From JAQBGV01 sp032128395 (GTDB taxonomy: Bacteria > Planctomycetota > UBA8108 > UBA1146), in contig JAQBGV010000068.1 of the NCBI GenBank assembly GCA_032128395.1, positions 1-51,309 of the forward strand: DNA of 51,309 bases, given 5' to 3'. The translations under genes were made by a program, and so were the position numbers. The number at the start of each line of letters is the position of its first letter. Position 1 is the first letter of the stretch. A model generated the notes under the pieces. That model searched no databases, was not told where the DNA came from, and saw nothing but the letters and a program-made list of their open reading frames with translations. This document shows, piece by piece, positions 25,156 through 33,176 of this stretch.

Positions 25156-26433
25156 ATGAGCGCCCATATCGCACGAGTCGCGAGTTCGAGAAGGGGCGTT
25201 CTGGCCGGCTTGACCCTCCTGGTGACGCTGATCTCACCCCTGGGCAATGCCGCGGTGGCTCAAAGCGATGGCAGTGTCGATACCGCTGGTTTCCCACGTC
25301 GTGCGACGATCCGGGGAAATCAGGTGAACATCCGCACGGGTGCCAGCACCAATCATGTCTCCTTCACCCGCCTTCCCAACGCGACCTTGGTCGCCGCAAC
25401 CGGGCGGAATGGAGAGTGGATCCGTCTGGCCCTCCCTCCTGCCGTGCCGGCCTGGATCAGCCAACGCTACGTCCTCGGCCAAGCCGACGGCACGACGCGG
25501 GTGAACGGGAACCGGGTGCGTCTGCGCGCCTACCCGAACACGAAGCACACGCCCATCGGCCTCCTGGAGCACGGGGCGCTCTTGCGCCCGACCGGGAAGA
25601 TCGATGCGGCGGACCTCGAGTACGGGCCGTGGGTCGAGATCGCGGCGCCCATCTCGGCGGAGGGGTGGGTTCATCAGGACTACCTCGCGCTCGAGACCAC
25701 CATCGTTTCGTCGGACCTCGCGCGGATCTACGAAGGCGCACCGGGTCCGGGACCTTCGAACACCGGGCGCGGGTCGTCCCGCACTGGTGATGGCGAACTC
25801 GCTGGTGCTTCCCCGAACCCCGCTTCCGTCGGGGCCGGGGGGGGCACCCCCGAGCCTGCGATCGAGCGCCCGGAGTTCCGGATGCCGCGGGTCGGGCGCG
25901 AGCCATTCGTTGCGATCTACGAAAAGATTCGGGCGGAGAACGCGAAGCCGCCGATCGACTGGAAGTTCGAGCCGATCCTCACCGACCTCAGAAGACTCGC
26001 CACTCGGAGCGAGGACCTGGTCGTGGTGGATACCGCGAAAGATTGGATCGGCATCGTCGAAGAACATTGGGTCCCCACGCAACGCCGCATGTTGGCCCTC
26101 GAGCAGGAGAAGGAAGCCGCCCGGCAAGCCCGCGAGGCCGCCGAGGCGAATGAGAGAGAAATCGAGAAGAGGCCTGGCCAGAACTCGACCCGACGCGACA
26201 AGGAATTCCTTGCCATCGGTTGGGTCGATTCACTCGGGAAGTACCGGAAGGTCGACGGAACCCATCGCCTCCTCAAGGGGAACCGATTGGTGTTCTATCT
26301 GAAGAGCGAACAGTTGAAGCTGGACGACTACGTCAACAAGAGAGTGGGGATCTCGGGGGTGATCCATGAACAGCCCCCGAGCGCAGGCGCGCAGCTGATC
26401 CTCGTCACCGCCATCCAAGTCCTCTCCGACTGA
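25156..26433 (+). CDS. Secreted protein with two bacterial SH3 domains
   Basis: The 425-residue product has an N-terminal export signal (RRGVLAGLTLLVTLISPLGNAAVA). Two SH3b domains follow at about 47-107 (VNIRTGASTNHVSFTRLPNA, then WIRLALPPAVPAWISQRYV) and 112-177 (VRLRAYPNTKHTPIGLLEHG, then WVEIAAPISAEGWVHQDYL). A Gly/Ser/Pro linker, a charged helical stretch (about 310-345, rich in E, A, R) and a C-terminal beta domain (IGWVDSLGKYRKVDGTHRL to ILVTAIQVLS) complete it. ATG at 25156 follows AGGAGG. SH3b domains often bind peptidoglycan, so a cell-envelope role is likely. The long structured leader upstream suggests regulated expression. Confidence 0.8.
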   Translation: MSAHIARVASSRRGVLAGLTLLVTLISPLGNAAVAQSDGSVDTAGFPRRATIRGNQVNIRTGASTNHVSFTRLPNATLVAATGRNGEWIRLALPPAVPAWISQRYVLGQADGTTRVNGNRVRLRAYPNTKHTPIGLLEHGALLRPTGKIDAADLEYGPWVEIAAPISAEGWVHQDYLALETTIVSSDLARIYEGAPGPGPSNTGRGSSRTGDGELAGASPNPASVGAGGGTPEPAIERPEFRMPRVGREPFVAIYEKIRAENAKPPIDWKFEPILTDLRRLATRSEDLVVVDTAKDWIGIVEEHWVPTQRRMLALEQEKEAARQAREAAEANEREIEKRPGQNSTRRDKEFLAIGWVDSLGKYRKVDGTHRLLKGNRLVFYLKSEQLKLDDYVNKRVGISGVIHEQPPSAGAQLILVTAIQVLSD

Positions 26434-26599
26434 GCTTGTCGAAGTCCTTCCGGCCGCTCCCCCCGTGCATGGGTCGCTCCAGACCCTGAAGCTCGGAGCG
26501 GGAGCGGGGTGAGATCGTGGCGTGCCGCCGGTACGTCGCCGTCCTCCACCCGAGAACGGCCGCGCCCTCCTCCTAGGATGCGGAAAGAGCCGAACCCCG

Positions 26600-28156
26600 A
26601 TGGAAGAATACTTGATCCCTGGCGGGATCGCCGTGGTCGTGGGCATCGTGGGCGCGTGGGCCTTCACTCATCTCTACACGCGCAGATCGACGAGTGCCGC
26701 CCAGCTCGAGCGAAAACGAATCCTCGAGGAGGCGAATCAGGATGCGGAGCGGATCCGCAGCGATTCTCGTAAGGAGAGCAAGGACTGGATCAACGACCAG
26801 CGGGACGCCTTCAACCAGGAGGTGCGTCAGTCCCGGACAGAGATGAAGACGGAGGAGCGCCGGATCTCGAAGCGCGAGGATGAGATCGAACGGCGCATGG
26901 ATCTCCTCGGCGGGAAAGAGAAGAAGCTCGAACAGGGGGAGCGGAGCATCCAGAGCCGCGAAGACCAGGTTCGGGGCCGCGAGCAGGAGATCGAGGCGAC
27001 CCACGAGCAAGCTCGTGACGAGCTCCTTCGAGTTTCGGGGCTGACCCGGGAGAATGCCGAGAAGATGCTGCTCACTCGACTCGAGCGAGACCTCGAGCAC
27101 GAGAGCGACGCGCTGGTCGCACGGATGATCGAGCGGACCCAGGAAAGGGTCGAGGATCGCGCTCGGGACATCCTCGGAACGACGATCCAACGACTCTCCT
27201 CGAGCTACTGCCAGGAGACGACGGTCACCAGCATCGAGCTGCCGAACGACGAGATGAAGGGGCGGGTGATCGGAAGAGAGGGGCGGAACATCCGCGCCTT
27301 CGAGAAAACCACCGGAGTCGATGTCATCGTCGACGACACCCCGGGGGTGATCAATCTCTCCTGCTTCGACCCGATTCGTCGCGAGATGGGAAGTCGTGCA
27401 CTGATCCAACTCATCGCCGATGGTCGGATCCACCCGACCCGGATCGAAGAGGTGGTCGCCGAGACGAAGCGCGAGATGAACGAGTTGATCCAGAAGACCG
27501 GCCGCCAGGTCTCGATCGACCTCGATATTCCTCGGATGCACCCGAAGCTGGTCACCCTGCTCGGCCGCCTTCGCTTCCGGAGCTCCTACGGTCAGAACGT
27601 CCTCGATCACTCCGTCGAGTGTTCGAATCTCGCGGGGATGATCGCGGGGGAGATGGGGCTCGACGTCCAGTTGGCGAAGCGCTGTGCGCTCTTCCACGAC
27701 ATCGGCAAGGCGGTCGACCATCAGTTCGAGGGGGGACACCCCGAGATCGGTGCGAGTCTGCTCCGGCGCTACGACGAGCCGGTCGAAGTGTGCAACTCTG
27801 CGGCGTCGCACCACAACGACGTCCCGCAGGAGACGATCTACGCGGTACTGGTGCAGGCGGCGGACTCGATCTCCGGCTCCCGCCCCGGGGCGCGAGGGGA
27901 GTCGCTGGAGCGCTACATCCAGCGGCTCGAGAAGTTGGAGTCGCTCGTCACCAGTTTTGCGGGGGTGAAGACCGCCCAGGCGATCCAGGCGGGACGAGAG
28001 GTGCGGGTCTTCGTCAACGCCCAGCGCATCAGCGACAAGAAGGCGATCCGACTTTGTCACGACATCGCGAAACAGATCGAGTCGGAGTTGACCTATCCGG
28101 GTGAGATCAAGGTGACCCTGATCCGCGAGACGCGGGTCACCGAGTACGCGAGGTGA
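26600..28156 (+). CDS. rny: Ribonuclease Y
   Basis: The 518-residue protein is the usual length of RNase Y, the membrane-bound endoribonuclease that starts mRNA decay. The order is complete: N-terminal transmembrane helix (GGIAVVVGIVGAWAFTHLY), a long charged coiled coil (about 30-200), a KH domain (GRVIGREGRNIRAFEKTTG, near 221), and an HD domain with FHDIGKAVDH (His366, Asp367) and ASHHND. ATG at 26600 (MEEYLIPGG) gives the standard start; an upstream in-frame GTG at 26522 adds an Arg/Pro-rich stretch not found in the family. It is followed after one base by the YmdB gene, a common pairing. Confidence 0.95.
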   Translation: MEEYLIPGGIAVVVGIVGAWAFTHLYTRRSTSAAQLERKRILEEANQDAERIRSDSRKESKDWINDQRDAFNQEVRQSRTEMKTEERRISKREDEIERRMDLLGGKEKKLEQGERSIQSREDQVRGREQEIEATHEQARDELLRVSGLTRENAEKMLLTRLERDLEHESDALVARMIERTQERVEDRARDILGTTIQRLSSSYCQETTVTSIELPNDEMKGRVIGREGRNIRAFEKTTGVDVIVDDTPGVINLSCFDPIRREMGSRALIQLIADGRIHPTRIEEVVAETKREMNELIQKTGRQVSIDLDIPRMHPKLVTLLGRLRFRSSYGQNVLDHSVECSNLAGMIAGEMGLDVQLAKRCALFHDIGKAVDHQFEGGHPEIGASLLRRYDEPVEVCNSAASHHNDVPQETIYAVLVQAADSISGSRPGARGESLERYIQRLEKLESLVTSFAGVKTAQAIQAGREVRVFVNAQRISDKKAIRLCHDIAKQIESELTYPGEIKVTLIRETRVTEYAR

Positions 28157-28157
28157 T

Positions 28158-29042
28158 GTGGTGCGGACCGAACCGGTGCGGATCCTGCTGATCGGGGACA
28201 TCGTCGGAAAGCCGGGTCGTCGGATCGTCCGCGACCGGGTGCCTCGGCTCCGAAAGGAGTTTGGGGTCGACCTGGTGATCGCCAATGCCGAGAACTCGGC
28301 CGCCGGTTCCGGCATCACCCATCGGATCTTCCGAGACCTGCGCGGGGCGGGGGTGGATCTCCTGACGATGGGGGACCACGCCTGGAAGCGGAAGGAGAAC
28401 CTCGAGGTCTTCGAGAAGGAGGAGCGGCTCCTCCGCCCGATGAACTACCCGGAGAGTGCCCTCGGCACGGGCACCTACGTGCTGGGGGATGAGGGCGGTG
28501 TTCAGGTCGGCGTGGTAGTGGTCCTCGGTCGTGTGTTCATGGAGAACGTCGACTGCCCGTTCCGGACGCTCGATCGAGCCCTCGAGTCCTTCCCCGAGGA
28601 GGTCCGCATTCGCATCGTCGAGTTCCATGCCGAGGCGACGAGCGAGAAAATGGCGGCGGCTTGGTACCTCGACGGTCGGGCGAGCTGTATCTTCGGCACT
28701 CATACTCATGTTCCCACCGCGGATGACCGGATCCTCCCGCAGGGGACCGCCTACGTGTCGGACCTCGGAATGACCGGCCCCTATGACAGTGTGATCGGAC
28801 GCCGCGCCGATGCAGTCCTGCACAAGTTCCTCACGGCGATGCATGCTCCGTTCGCGGTTGCCGAAGACAATGTCCACCTCTGCGGCGCATTGCTCGAAGC
28901 GGATCCGGTGACCGGGCGAGCCCTCGCCTTCCGGCGCGTAGACCTTTGGGAATCGGGAGCGTCGCCGTTCGACGTGCAGGGGCCGTTGCGGGAAGAGGCG
29001 CCGGCGCCGGTGGAGTCGATGGAGGAGGACGGCGAAGGATAG
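28158..29042 (+). CDS. ymdB: YmdB-type metallophosphoesterase
   Basis: The 294-residue protein belongs to the TIGR00282/YmdB family, known to hydrolyse 2',3'-cyclic nucleotides and to act in RNA turnover and multicellular behaviour in Bacillus. Visible motifs are GDIVGKPGR (residues 13-21), ANAENS, GDHAWK in place of the usual G-N-H, EFHAEATSEK and GTHTHVPTAD. The GTG start at 28158 follows GAGGTGA, which contains the stop of rny, so the two genes are translationally coupled. The C-terminal 25 residues are an acidic extension (LREEAPAPVESMEEDGEG). The gene ends 50 bases before the convergent polyprenyl-phosphate transferase gene. Confidence 0.92.
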   Translation: MVRTEPVRILLIGDIVGKPGRRIVRDRVPRLRKEFGVDLVIANAENSAAGSGITHRIFRDLRGAGVDLLTMGDHAWKRKENLEVFEKEERLLRPMNYPESALGTGTYVLGDEGGVQVGVVVVLGRVFMENVDCPFRTLDRALESFPEEVRIRIVEFHAEATSEKMAAAWYLDGRASCIFGTHTHVPTADDRILPQGTAYVSDLGMTGPYDSVIGRRADAVLHKFLTAMHAPFAVAEDNVHLCGALLEADPVTGRALAFRRVDLWESGASPFDVQGPLREEAPAPVESMEEDGEG

Positions 29043-29092
29043 GAGAGCGAGTCAGACTCGGATCAAGAGCCTTCCTCGATCGCTCTGCGTCA

Positions 29093-30247
29093 CTATCCCA
29101 CCCACTCCTCTTCTCTCGCTCGCTCTGTCGAGCGGTCCTCCGAGATATCCGGGAGCAAGACCGGCGGGGGTTCCAGGTCTGCTGCCGTTGTTCTCACTCT
29201 TCCGAGCAAGATTCCGATCCAGGAGAGACCCGCGGCGAAGAGGATCGCTACCGTCAGGCACGCCACTCGGCTCTCGAGGCGGTGCACGGCCAGAGCAGTC
29301 AGTCCCCCCGCGATTCCCAGAGCGTAGAGGAAACCCACGGCCTGCCGCTTCGTGAGCCCCAGTCCTTGGAGCAGATGGGCAAGGTGGTCATTTCCGCAGT
29401 AGTGAACGGCATCCCGCCAGGTGCGTACTTCCCCGTCGCGGATCCGGAGCACGGTCGCGAGGGTGATGTCGAAGAGCGGCACGACCAGGATCAGGCAGGG
29501 GATGAGGATCGCGACGACCGGGTCTGTGGAGTACTGACCGAAGACGAGAATCGTGGCGAGCAGGTATCCGATGAGGAAGGATCCGTTGTCCCCCAGGTAC
29601 ACACGAGCGGGGGGGAAATTGTAGCGGAGGAAGCCGAGAGAGGATCCCACGAGCGCCACCGCGAGGTAGGAGAGCCATGGCTGGGCATCGAACGCGTTCG
29701 ATCCCCAGGCGATCGCGAAGATGAATATCCCCGCGATCGCGGAGACTCCTCCGACCACCCCATCGGTGTTGTCGAGGCTGTTCGTCGCACTGATCACTCC
29801 GACGATCCAGAGGAGGGTCAGCACGACGTCGGCGACTCCACCGAACGCGTGGGGGAGGAGACGCATCTCGACGTCGAACGCGGACAGCGTGATCGTGACC
29901 CCGAACAGTACCCCCAGCTTGGCCAGCGCGCTGATCGGACGATGGTCATCGAGAAGCCCGAGGGTCACCACCACCGCAGCTCCGGCGATCAGCACGCCGA
30001 AGGGGACGAACGACTCCAGAGACTCGAAGCGGAGCGTCGAGAAGAGCGCGACCGAGAACGCCACGAACACCCCGAGTCCACCGAGATAGGGGATCGGCGA
30101 GCGTTGCTCTTTCCCGAGGTGACCCCCCGGGCGGTCGAGGAGACCGATGCGGTGCGCCAGAGCGATCAATATCGGGATCGCGAGGTCCGCGACGAACCAC
30201 GCGAGGATCAGGATCCCGACGTGCGGGTGCGAGAAGAGCGACTTCAC
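29093..30247 (-). CDS. MraY/WecA-family polyprenyl-phosphate sugar-1-phosphate transferase
   Basis: The 384-residue multi-pass membrane protein has about ten hydrophobic helices. It carries the family signatures GLLDDH, NSLDNTDGV (variant of N-x-x-N-x-x-D-G), VYLGDNGSFLIGYL and a C-terminal NDHLAHLL. Such enzymes transfer a HexNAc-1-phosphate from UDP-sugar to undecaprenyl phosphate to start O-antigen, teichoic acid or exopolysaccharide synthesis. MraY itself is less likely because the gene is not in a cell-wall cluster. The GTG start at 30247 overlaps the WbqC-like stop by GTGA. The C-terminal 30 residues are an extra charged tail. Confidence 0.88.
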   Translation of the reverse strand: MKSLFSHPHVGILILAWFVADLAIPILIALAHRIGLLDRPGGHLGKEQRSPIPYLGGLGVFVAFSVALFSTLRFESLESFVPFGVLIAGAAVVVTLGLLDDHRPISALAKLGVLFGVTITLSAFDVEMRLLPHAFGGVADVVLTLLWIVGVISATNSLDNTDGVVGGVSAIAGIFIFAIAWGSNAFDAQPWLSYLAVALVGSSLGFLRYNFPPARVYLGDNGSFLIGYLLATILVFGQYSTDPVVAILIPCLILVVPLFDITLATVLRIRDGEVRTWRDAVHYCGNDHLAHLLQGLGLTKRQAVGFLYALGIAGGLTALAVHRLESRVACLTVAILFAAGLSWIGILLGRVRTTAADLEPPPVLLPDISEDRSTERAREEEWVG

Positions 30248-30951
30248 GCCGGGCTCCGAGCGCCCTCGTGGACCCAGGCGATCGCCTGATCCCCGAGGGT
30301 GAAGAGCATGTCGAGCATCGACAGGTTCTCGAGCAATTCGCTCCCGGGCGGTGCGTATTGCGGAGGGGTGTAGTCCTGAAACTGGAGTTCGATCCCGGCC
30401 TCGGGAAACCGCCCGACGTCGAGGTAGTCGCGTCCGTGCGAGCCGGAGAGGAATCCGTCCGCCCCGAGCTCCCGGCAGAACGAGACGATGTACTCGGTCG
30501 AAGTTCCTTCGGCGCGGAGGTCGCTCGCGATGTGGATGGGGCGATCCAGATCGAGCTCCCGGATGAACCAGCGGATGATCTCCGTGGTCAGTGGAGCGAG
30601 GTGAGTCCAGGGTCGTTGGTAGATCGCGCGGAGATCAGGGAAGAACCGCTCCCAGTGAGGTGATTTCCCGTAATTCCACTCGATGCTGCGCCAGTGCTTC
30701 CCAGCCCAGTCGCGGCCGGAGTCGAGCTCGACCTCCAGGATCGACTGGTGGTATCGACCCTTCGAGAGGACCGGCAGCGTCAGCCAGATCGGACCGTTCG
30801 GAGTTCGGATCCGATTGCGGTGGATCCACCCAAAGGGGCCGCGCTTCACGAACTGGGTGGTGTCGACGACGAGGAACTCGTCCGCGGTCGCGATCTTCCG
30901 GAAGAACCCCGGATAGGGGAGGTAGTTCGGCTGGTGGGCGGTCAACAACAT
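30244..30951 (-). CDS. WbqC-like family protein
   Basis: The 235-residue protein opens with LLTAHQPNYLPYPGFFRKIATADEF, the hallmark start of the WbqC-like family, followed by VKRGPFGWIHRNRIRTPNG and a C-terminal FLSGSHGRDYL and FQDYTPPQY. Members sit in O-antigen and capsule loci and are thought to help make or attach amino-sugar side groups, though no reaction is firmly established. ATG at 30951 has GAGG eight bases upstream. It lies 24 bases after the flagellar-type gene and overlaps the WecA-like transferase, so the three probably share a transcript. Confidence 0.85.
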   Translation of the reverse strand: MLLTAHQPNYLPYPGFFRKIATADEFLVVDTTQFVKRGPFGWIHRNRIRTPNGPIWLTLPVLSKGRYHQSILEVELDSGRDWAGKHWRSIEWNYGKSPHWERFFPDLRAIYQRPWTHLAPLTTEIIRWFIRELDLDRPIHIASDLRAEGTSTEYIVSFCRELGADGFLSGSHGRDYLDVGRFPEAGIELQFQDYTPPQYAPPGSELLENLSMLDMLFTLGDQAIAWVHEGARSPA

Positions 30952-30975
30952 GAAGTCATCCTCGGTCGTCCGGGC

Positions 30976-31689
30976 TCACGAGAACAGGTCGAGGGTGCGG
31001 CTGACGATCGCATCGGCGGTCTGGAAGGAGCGCAGGTTCATCTGGTAGTACCTCTGGTTGATGATCTGGTTCGTCATCTCCCTCGAGGCATCGACCGTGG
31101 ACTCCTCCAGGGCGAATTGGGCGATTCGGGCAATGCCAGCCTCGCCCGGGATTCCAGAGATCGGATCTCCGGCATTCGGCCCCTCGGCGTAGAGGTTGTC
31201 CCCGATGGCGATCATCCCCGACGGGTTGATGAACCGGGTCACTTCGATCTGCCCGATCTCGATGCCCACCCCCTCGGAGTCGATCGCGATGACCGTGCCA
31301 TCCGGTTGGACGCTGAGGTGTTCCGTTTCCTCGGGGACGGTGATCCCCGGATCGAGGAGGTGCCCCGAACCGGTGACGAGATTGCCGTCGGCATCGACGG
31401 TGAAGCGCCCGTGGCGCGTGTATGCGACCCCCTCCGAGGTTTCGACGCGAAAGAAGCCCTCGCCGTCGAGATAGAGGTCGGTCTCACCGTCGGTCTGCCG
31501 GGGGGTTCCCAGCTGGGTGCTATCGCGGATTCCGAGCAACTTCGTTCCCGGCCCATCGACGGTCGAAGGGTCGATGAGCTTCGTGCGAAAGCCATCGGTG
31601 GTCAGGTTCGAGAGGTTGTTGGCGATCACGGACTGCCGTATCGTGCCGACATGCAGGCCGTTCTGGGCGATGTGGAACGAGAGGTCCAT
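30976..31689 (-). CDS. Flagellar rod/hook-basal-body protein, FlgF/FlgG type
   Basis: The 237-residue protein has the N-terminal motif IANNLSNLTTDGFR (flagellar basal-body rod signature), a central YLDGEGFFRVETSEGVAYTRHGRFTVDADGNLVT and the C-terminal SREMTNQIINQRYYQMNLRSFQTADAIVSRTLDL. These are the three blocks of FlgF/FlgG, the proximal and distal rod proteins exported by the flagellar type III apparatus. ATG at 31689 follows AAGGAG; there is no signal peptide, as expected. It is slightly shorter than typical FlgG, and FlgF against FlgG cannot be settled here. No other flagellar gene lies in the window, and the next genes downstream are for polysaccharide. Confidence 0.85.
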   Translation of the reverse strand: MDLSFHIAQNGLHVGTIRQSVIANNLSNLTTDGFRTKLIDPSTVDGPGTKLLGIRDSTQLGTPRQTDGETDLYLDGEGFFRVETSEGVAYTRHGRFTVDADGNLVTGSGHLLDPGITVPEETEHLSVQPDGTVIAIDSEGVGIEIGQIEVTRFINPSGMIAIGDNLYAEGPNAGDPISGIPGEAGIARIAQFALEESTVDASREMTNQIINQRYYQMNLRSFQTADAIVSRTLDLFS

Positions 31690-31702
31690 TCGGGCTCCTT
31701 CC

Positions 31703-31717
31703 AACCTCCGGGAGGTT
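31703..31717 (-). promoter_or_regulatory. Palindrome in the leader of the flagellar-type gene
   Basis: AACCTCC-G-GGAGGTT is a perfect inverted repeat 14 bases upstream of ATG 31689 and next to its AAGGAG ribosome-binding site on the minus strand. As RNA it would form a small hairpin touching the translation start; as DNA it could be an operator. An AT-richer block at 31768-31796 (minus strand AAGTGTGATAAG) is the likely promoter area, without a convincing sigma28 match. Confidence 0.35.
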
Positions 31718-31855
31718 CCGGTGCGCGCCCGCCGTTGAAATCCGCGTGCCACTCGCGGAAGTCGCCGGAAGTACTTATCACACTTACGCTTACCTTGGAG
31801 CGCTCGACCGGAATAGCGGCGGGAATCGCCCCTGGCGGCGAGAAGGGACCCCACC

Positions 31856-32314
31856 TTGAGAGTGCTCTTCCAGAGGGTGATCCGAGCCTCGGTCCAGGTC
31901 GAGGGGACCACCGTCGGCGAGATCGGGCCCGGAGCGCTGCTTCTCGTGGGGATCGGTCGTGGAGACGACGAGAAGAGTCTGGAGTGGATGGCTCACAAGG
32001 TCTGTGGGCTCCGCGTCTTTCCAGATGATGAGAACCGGATGAACCGATCGTTGCTCGAGACGGGGGGAGAGGTGCTCGCCGTCAGCCAGTTCACCCTCTA
32101 CGGTGACTGTCGGAAGGGACGCCGGCCGAGCTTTGTCGACGCCGAGGACCCGGAGCGGGCGGAACCCCTCCACCAGCGATTCCTCGGACTGCTCGCCGAA
32201 CAGGGGATCGGTCGGGTCGAGTCGGGGACCTTTGGAGCGATGATGCAGGTGGGGCTCGTGAACGATGGTCCGGTGACGCTCTGGCTCGAGAGCCCCGGAA
32301 GCCCCGGACGATGA
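31856..32314 (+). CDS. dtd: D-aminoacyl-tRNA deacylase
   Basis: The 152-residue protein removes D-amino acids mis-attached to tRNA. It has the family start RVLFQRVIRASVQVEG, the catalytic-site segment SQFTLYGDCRKGRRPSF and the C-terminal VNDGPVTLWLES (cross-subunit G-P motif). The TTG start at 31856 follows AGAAGG and gives the exact family N-terminus. Its stop overlaps the J-domain gene ATG (ATGA). Confidence 0.95.
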   Translation: MRVLFQRVIRASVQVEGTTVGEIGPGALLLVGIGRGDDEKSLEWMAHKVCGLRVFPDDENRMNRSLLETGGEVLAVSQFTLYGDCRKGRRPSFVDAEDPERAEPLHQRFLGLLAEQGIGRVESGTFGAMMQVGLVNDGPVTLWLESPGSPGR

Positions 32315-33126
32315 GCGGAATTCCCGGCGAAGAATTCTTCGATTACTACGGTCTCCTGGAAATCGAAGCCGATGTCGAGCGAGAAGACGTGCGACGCGCG
32401 TTCCGGCTCCGGCTGCTCGAGGTCCATCCGGACAAGTCCACAGAACCGATCGACCCTGGCCTTTTCGCGCAAGTGATGCGGGCCTGGGAGATCCTGGGGG
32501 ACGAAGATCTCCGCGAGTCGTACGACCGAATCTGGCGACTTCACCAACGGGGGGAGGGCGCGTGGGAGTCTCGCATCCCACATATCACCGAATCTGACCG
32601 TCCTCAGGATCAGGCACGAGCGATCCTGTTCCTGCTCCTCGAGGAACGCGGCGGAGAGGCGCTCGAGCGCCTGCGAGGGTTGGGAGAGGCGGCTCCCGCC
32701 TTCCTGTTCCGACATCTCGACAGCGACGAGTTCATCGACTCGGCCTTCCTGCTCGCGGAGTTGTTCGACGCGCGGCGCAGCTGGTTCGAGGCTCTGGAGT
32801 GGCTCGACCATCTGCTTCGGGTCGAGCGCGGGCGCCGGCGGCATCGACCCTGTTTCCCCGAGGCACTCGATCGCACGCGCCGGCTGCTGATTCGGCGCAC
32901 CGCCGGCGAGCTGGAGCCACGGGTCGCCCTCGACTACTTGCGTCGCGCGGAGTCCCTCGGTCTCGACCGGCCCCAGAGCGTCGAGGTAGCCAAGCGGCGG
33001 GCGTGGTGCTACCTCGAGATGGGGATGCGGGTGGAAGCGGCACGTTTTCTGAAGGAAGTGCTCCAGCTCCAGCCGGGGGTCAAGGGGATCGGAAAGCTCA
33101 CGGATGAGCTCCGAGATCTGCTCTGA
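32311..33126 (+). CDS. J-domain (DnaJ-like) protein with TPR-like C-terminus
   Basis: The 271-residue cytoplasmic protein starts with a J domain (about 10-77): DYYGLLEIEADVEREDVRRAFR, then HPDK, the motif that stimulates Hsp70 ATPase. The rest lacks the Gly/Phe and zinc-finger regions of true DnaJ and instead has helical repeats (WFEALEWLDHLLRVERG; EAARFLKEVLQLQPG), pointing to a dedicated co-chaperone or a ribosome- or complex-linked partner. It is coupled to dtd by a 4-base overlap. No Hsp70 gene is in the window. The stop lies 50 bases from the convergent O-antigen ligase gene. Confidence 0.85.
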   Translation: MSGIPGEEFFDYYGLLEIEADVEREDVRRAFRLRLLEVHPDKSTEPIDPGLFAQVMRAWEILGDEDLRESYDRIWRLHQRGEGAWESRIPHITESDRPQDQARAILFLLLEERGGEALERLRGLGEAAPAFLFRHLDSDEFIDSAFLLAELFDARRSWFEALEWLDHLLRVERGRRRHRPCFPEALDRTRRLLIRRTAGELEPRVALDYLRRAESLGLDRPQSVEVAKRRAWCYLEMGMRVEAARFLKEVLQLQPGVKGIGKLTDELRDLL

Positions 33127-33176
33127 CCGCTGCGTGGGGTGGGGTCGAACCCGCCGGGAGTGACGAATTCGATCGG

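Noticed and set aside
26573..28318. 581-codon minus-strand frame opposite RNase Y
   Set aside because: Antisense of the KH and HD domains of a clear rny gene; no motifs of its own.
31768..31796. Sigma28 flagellar promoter upstream of the rod gene
   Set aside because: The minus strand has TGTGATAA, which shares only five bases with GCCGATAA, and there is no TAAA at the right distance.
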